A stretch of 64,000 bases of DNA from an uncultured Bacteroidota bacterium (GTDB lineage Bacteria > Bacteroidota > Bacteroidia > Bacteroidales > UBA12481): contig CAINOB010000002.1 of the NCBI GenBank assembly GCA_903851365.1, forward strand, positions 138,051-202,050. Reading direction: 5' to 3'. The position numbers and the translations under genes were made by a program. Each line of letters starts with the position of its first letter. Position 1 is the stretch's first letter. Under the pieces are notes generated by a model. That model saw only the letters and a list, made by a program, of their open reading frames with translations, had not been told where the DNA came from and did no database searches. Below, piece by piece: positions 60,454-64,000 of this stretch.

Positions 60454-63291
60454 TTAGGCATTTTTATTCAATAAATACAAGCGGAGATAACGATCGGTCA
60501 TCACCGGATCACCGGTCATCATCTCGTAAAGGCTCTCATTCGGAATTTTGAATTCATTATCCTTTACTCCCGAAACAAGATTCAGCAGCAGGGTCTCATT
60601 TTCCATGGCAAAGATTTCCATGGATTTTAATAAGTGGATTTTTTCGAAAATCAGCAGATCCTTGTTTTTTTCACGCAATTCTATTTTTCTGAGCAACCCG
60701 GCAACACGGCTTCCCTGCTTTTCGAAGCGCGCAAGGGTTTCATCGAAATAATCACGGTGCTTAAGGTAAAGCGCCCATCCGGATAATTCCGACAGCATCG
60801 GTTCGGGATTTACCACATTGGCCGCCAGCAGTTCCCTGATTTTCTCGGGTTCGCTGTCCTGAACCCTGGCCAGCAGATCAATGGCACAAGCCTTGGTCCA
60901 TCGGTTGATTTTCGAATAATCCTTATTTACGATCTCTTCAATACGATCAAATACGCCCATTTTCTCCTGTGGAAAATGCTGGCTGAAACGATTTAGCCGG
61001 TCCTGAATCGGCAGGTCATCGAATATCGGAAAAAAGAGCTCCTTGATCTCTGTGGATATAGTCATATCGCTGATTTCAAGGGCGTATATTTTTGCATTAT
61101 TATCGGCACTTTCGATATTCTCACGGATATGGCCAATGGTTTTTGAATCATACAACAACGAAAGGAGAAGGAACATCTGCTCTTTTTTCTCTTCCAGCTC
61201 CTGGAGCAAGGCTTGCTGAAGGACTGTGGATTCAGGGGCTCCGCTGATATCGATCAGCGACGCCATACTCCAAACCATGGTTTCTACTGAATCTTCTATG
61301 GTTTCCTTGATAAATGAAATCTCCAGTGGCGATGCGTGGTATTCGAGGTTACTCAGCGAAAGCAATACCTGAAACCGGACCTCCTGGTCGGGATGATGGA
61401 TCTTGTCGCGCAAAAATTTGATGACTCTCGCGCCGCCGATCGATCCGTAGATTTTAACGATTTTAAGCTGGGCCTGATGGTGGTTGCTGTTTTTATCGAA
61501 GAATTTATCAACCTCCGGCAGGATAGGTTCTCCGATCATCTTGATAGCAATGCCTGCAGCATGGGAATACTCAGGAACAATGAGGTTTTCAATAATGTGA
61601 GGCCAGAGCTCAACCCGTCTGATTTTCCCGGATGAAATGATGGCTGCTTTTTTAACTTCAGGATCGTGATCTTTCAATAAGTTAATGAGAAGCTTATAGG
61701 AACTGTACCTGTTGGAATTTCCAAGCATGCGTGCCACTTTTACCCGCTCCCAGCTCTCCTCCGACCGGGCAAGGTCGACCATGAAATCATAGGGATGCTC
61801 CTTATCCATTTTCTCTGCAAACCAGCTTTCCGCCGGGGTGCCCTGGATAGCCTGCCCGATCTTTGCAGGCTCAGTTTTTTCAAAAAAATCAACCAGTTTC
61901 TGATATTGCTCCGGGCTTGCCTGGGTAAAGGTCTGCCTGATTAATCCGGCCATGGGATCCACTTCCAGCTTCTCGGTATGTTTCAGTTCAACCAGTTTTG
62001 TCTTGAGCATGTTCCGATACTCCTCGTACATCTTGAAGGCAATCCAAATCCATAATCCCAGAGCCAGGATAAACAGCCAGTTGAAATGAACCAGCGTAAA
62101 TGAAGGGATGGCAGAGAATAGGAGAATGACGCATCCCGTGATTACTGTACCCATGGCTTTAGGAATACCTTCAATCTGATTCTGGAATGGAAGCCGCTGC
62201 TCAGCGGGCACCGGTTGATACAAGAGCTGAAATGCCGGTTCATAAAACGAGCCGCGGACCGATCGCTCAAAGAATCTTGCCAGCGCAATAAAAGCGAAAA
62301 ACATGCCGACCGTACCATATAAAGTGCCAAAGACTGCAGCAAGAAAAATACTGATAATCAGTATCGAAGGTAACAGTAGCAAACTTGGCCTGAGTCCGTA
62401 TCTAGTTAAGAAACGGCCCGAAAATAATTTGAAAAATAGCTCCACGATCGCTACTGCACCCAGGAATAGTCCCAGGAAACTCGCAAAGGTTTTAGGATCG
62501 TTAACAAATTCATGCTTTGCCTGGGCGAGAAAAAGATAATCGACAAACAGGTACCCAAAAATCGGCAGCAGGGCCATCAGGGAAATCATCACGAAATAGG
62601 GCTTCTTCAAAAGATTCCAGTAGTTCCATTCGCTCTTTGAAACTGGGGTCGATTTAGCGGCGGGCGCTTTGCCGGCATTAAGCTCTGTCTTGAAAGTTCT
62701 GAAAATAATGACTGCCATCAGCACAGAGGCAAAAAGTGAAGCGGAAGCCATGAACAGCAGGTCAGAAACCCTGACAACTTTTAGAATCAGCGGGATAGAA
62801 AGATATCCGATAATAATGGAGATGACTTCGCCAACGCTGATCAACCCGAAAATTCTTTTTCCCTGCCGGATATTGAACAGCCGGCCGGCGGTACCCCAGA
62901 AATTTACCAGGGAGATATATACCATCACTCTCACCCAGGTATACATGATGAAAACGAGCCAGTCGTTTTCGAATTTCCACACTCCGATGCTGATGGCCAG
63001 AACGCTTACAAATACAAAAACGAACTTGGTGATAACCTGTCGCGATATGCTGGTTCTCTTATCGATTTTTGAGAAAAACCACCAGGCTAAATAAACAATG
63101 ACGCCGGAAGCAATGAATGAAACAGGAATCATTTTCGGTGAGAAATGCCTTACGAAAATTGCATTGGATGCTGTAAAGTAGAACGTCAGCGATAAACCAA
63201 TGAAAAACGAGAATCCCATCATCAGGAAAACCGGTTTGGCTTCCTCAGGACGGATATTCAATATTTTCGTAAGCCAGTTCTTCTGTTTCAT
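60454..63291 (-). CDS. ATP/ADP-carrier-like (Npt) transporter fused to HEAT repeats
   Basis: The 945-residue protein starts with an MFS-type, about 12-helix transporter domain (residues 15-430) close to the Npt1/Npt2 nucleotide-carrier group of Bacteroidota (GFSFFIGLSLTFYFTASNAIF, RGSFYEPAFQLLYQPVPAEQR). The second half (about 440-945) is alpha-helical and contains HEAT-like repeats (LLINLLKDHDPEVKKAAIISSGKI, PDQEVRFQVLLSLSNL). The fused repeats may act as a cytosolic sensor or docking platform. Substrate and direction are unknown. It lies between the formyltransferase gene (14 bp upstream) and the propeller kinase (10 bp downstream), which suggests a joint signalling unit. Confidence 0.85.
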   Translation of the reverse strand: MKQKNWLTKILNIRPEEAKPVFLMMGFSFFIGLSLTFYFTASNAIFVRHFSPKMIPVSFIASGVIVYLAWWFFSKIDKRTSISRQVITKFVFVFVSVLAISIGVWKFENDWLVFIMYTWVRVMVYISLVNFWGTAGRLFNIRQGKRIFGLISVGEVISIIIGYLSIPLILKVVRVSDLLFMASASLFASVLMAVIIFRTFKTELNAGKAPAAKSTPVSKSEWNYWNLLKKPYFVMISLMALLPIFGYLFVDYLFLAQAKHEFVNDPKTFASFLGLFLGAVAIVELFFKLFSGRFLTRYGLRPSLLLLPSILIISIFLAAVFGTLYGTVGMFFAFIALARFFERSVRGSFYEPAFQLLYQPVPAEQRLPFQNQIEGIPKAMGTVITGCVILLFSAIPSFTLVHFNWLFILALGLWIWIAFKMYEEYRNMLKTKLVELKHTEKLEVDPMAGLIRQTFTQASPEQYQKLVDFFEKTEPAKIGQAIQGTPAESWFAEKMDKEHPYDFMVDLARSEESWERVKVARMLGNSNRYSSYKLLINLLKDHDPEVKKAAIISSGKIRRVELWPHIIENLIVPEYSHAAGIAIKMIGEPILPEVDKFFDKNSNHHQAQLKIVKIYGSIGGARVIKFLRDKIHHPDQEVRFQVLLSLSNLEYHASPLEISFIKETIEDSVETMVWSMASLIDISGAPESTVLQQALLQELEEKKEQMFLLLSLLYDSKTIGHIRENIESADNNAKIYALEISDMTISTEIKELFFPIFDDLPIQDRLNRFSQHFPQEKMGVFDRIEEIVNKDYSKINRWTKACAIDLLARVQDSEPEKIRELLAANVVNPEPMLSELSGWALYLKHRDYFDETLARFEKQGSRVAGLLRKIELREKNKDLLIFEKIHLLKSMEIFAMENETLLLNLVSGVKDNEFKIPNESLYEMMTGDPVMTDRYLRLYLLNKNA

Positions 63292-63305
63292 AATCTCGTC
63301 AGGCG

Positions 63306-64000
63306 TTATTTCAAAAGAGGATGCGCAGGTACGGTGTACATCTCGGTGAGGTTATTAATTGCAGGTTTGGATAATAAAGTCTTGATCTCAGCAGGTAACA
63401 CCCTCTCGAAATCAATCCATTCAATGGCTCCGGTGCTGCAGGCAGCTTTTTTGCTCCAGATATCGGAAACCAGTTGTGTGCACATCCATCCCCCAACACT
63501 CGTGATTTTTTCCAGCAATGTGAGGATGCTCGACGGGTAGCTTCCATCCTCAAGGGTGATATTTACGGGAGAGGAAACCCCGACAATCGGCCCCATATCG
63601 ATAAGGTCGGTTATCTGGTGAATAACTAACGGTGCAGTTTTTAACCCGTTGGACATGGCATTCTGGAAAGGCTGCGTGCCGGCTCCGATCTTCTTGGGCA
63701 GGTCGGAAGGATGCAGGTTATAGGAGCCCATCACCGGGTACTGGAAAATAAAGGGATCAAGCCACTGACCAAAACAAAACATGATCAGCGCTTCCGGGTT
63801 CCAGGCTTTATACATTTTTCGGAAATAGTCCGTTTTCACAGCGCCGGTATAACAGGGAATTCCTCTTTCCATACAGGATTCTATGATCTTGCTTTTAAGC
63901 CCGGCACGCTCTTCGGGGGTATAGTAATTCCATACTCTCTTTCGCAATGTAATGCGGGCTTGAGGATCAACCGGATCATCGGTGGCGACTCCCACGATAT
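63306..64000 (-). CDS. Formyltransferase-family protein, N-terminus outside window
   Basis: About 231 residues are visible; the frame is open to the window edge (a GTG at 63995 is not a convincing start), so the 5' end is missing. It resembles the formyltransferase domain of methionyl-tRNA formyltransferase and of sugar N-formyltransferases: a CFGQWLDPFIF stretch, NLHPSDLPKKIGAGTQPF (the HxSxLP region with the catalytic His) and an ITDLIDMGPIV ending with the conserved Asp. The C-terminal 60 residues are specific and not of the standard Fmt tail. A sugar- or amino-group formyltransferase is as likely as Fmt itself. It is the first visible gene of the minus-strand unit with the Npt-HEAT transporter and the sensor kinase. 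Confidence 0.8.
   Translation of the reverse strand, partial: IVGVATDDPVDPQARITLRKRVWNYYTPEERAGLKSKIIESCMERGIPCYTGAVKTDYFRKMYKAWNPEALIMFCFGQWLDPFIFQYPVMGSYNLHPSDLPKKIGAGTQPFQNAMSNGLKTAPLVIHQITDLIDMGPIVGVSSPVNITLEDGSYPSSILTLLEKITSVGGWMCTQLVSDIWSKKAACSTGAIEWIDFERVLPAEIKTLLSKPAINNLTEMYTVPAHPLLK

Noticed and set aside
1-64000. CRISPR arrays, tRNA/rRNA genes, prophage or insertion sequences
   Set aside because: No regularly spaced identical repeats, no tRNA-like cloverleaf in the intergenic gaps examined and no transposase or phage motif in the proteins.

Overview
The window looks like a chromosomal stretch of a free-living Bacteroidota, probably from the Bacteroidales/Marinilabiliales side. The evidence is -7 boxes of the TAnnTTTG type instead of E. 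coli-like promoters, many short lipoproteins with an SSC-type lipobox, a type IX secretion (T9SS) style C-terminal domain, carboxypeptidase-regulatory-like N-terminal domains, a two-component-regulator beta-propeller kinase, and CsbD and lmo0937-type stress proteins. I found no rRNA, tRNA, CRISPR array, transposase or phage gene, and no gene-free stretch longer than about 300 bases. Both edge genes (2-1525 and 63306-64000) run out of the window.

Layout. 1-4.1 kb: a truncated unknown gene, an EamA exporter, and the selenium pair yedF-selD. 4.1-10.7 kb: a lipoprotein, then a His-rich small membrane protein and a complete heavy-metal RND efflux system (adaptor, pump, TolC-like channel). 10.7-15.3 kb (minus strand): a large (alpha/alpha)6 glycosidase-like protein, a zinc alcohol dehydrogenase and a Trm11-like methyltransferase. 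15.4-19.7 kb: a tandemly duplicated two-gene unit (lipoprotein plus outer-membrane-type protein); a 54-bp scar of the methyltransferase gene lies between the copies. 19.8-24 kb: an esterase-like protein, a PQQ-type propeller and a DUF4143-type AAA ATPase. 24-30.3 kb: a second duplicated gene pair, whose promoter and signal-peptide regions are almost identical over 160 bp. 30.4-32.6 kb: a class A penicillin-binding protein.

32.6-40.7 kb is a compact envelope/stress island: lmo0937-like peptide, poly-Gln protein, OmpA-family protein, AraC-type regulator, hybrid histidine kinase, lone response regulator, CsbD protein and two small secreted proteins. Four promoters in this island share a direct repeat of about AAT(T/C)ATGTAA with exactly 21 bp between repeat starts, ending 20-21 bp before a CAnnTTTG-like -7 box. 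This is the geometry expected for an AraC-family activator, and the araC gene lies inside the island. I regard it as the best candidate for an undescribed regulatory system here.

40.7-46.1 kb: a C10 (streptopain-like) protease with leucine-rich repeats and a T9SS tail, a DctA-type symporter, and an NAD(P)-binding protein. 46.2-53.6 kb: an operon of a B12-binding radical SAM protein, kduI, a KduD-like dehydrogenase and a 1418-residue protein that fuses DUF4861-like, GH105-like and GH20-like modules. It suggests coupled removal of unsaturated uronate and hexosamine from a glycan, feeding the 2-keto-3-deoxygluconate route. 53.7-56.6 kb: a lipoprotein, a Fic AMP-transferase with a palindromic operator over its promoter, and a small secreted protein. 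56.7-64 kb (minus strand): an operon of a formyltransferase-like protein, an ATP/ADP-carrier-like transporter fused to HEAT repeats, and a propeller-type sensor histidine kinase.

All family calls come from reading motifs by eye; no database search was run.
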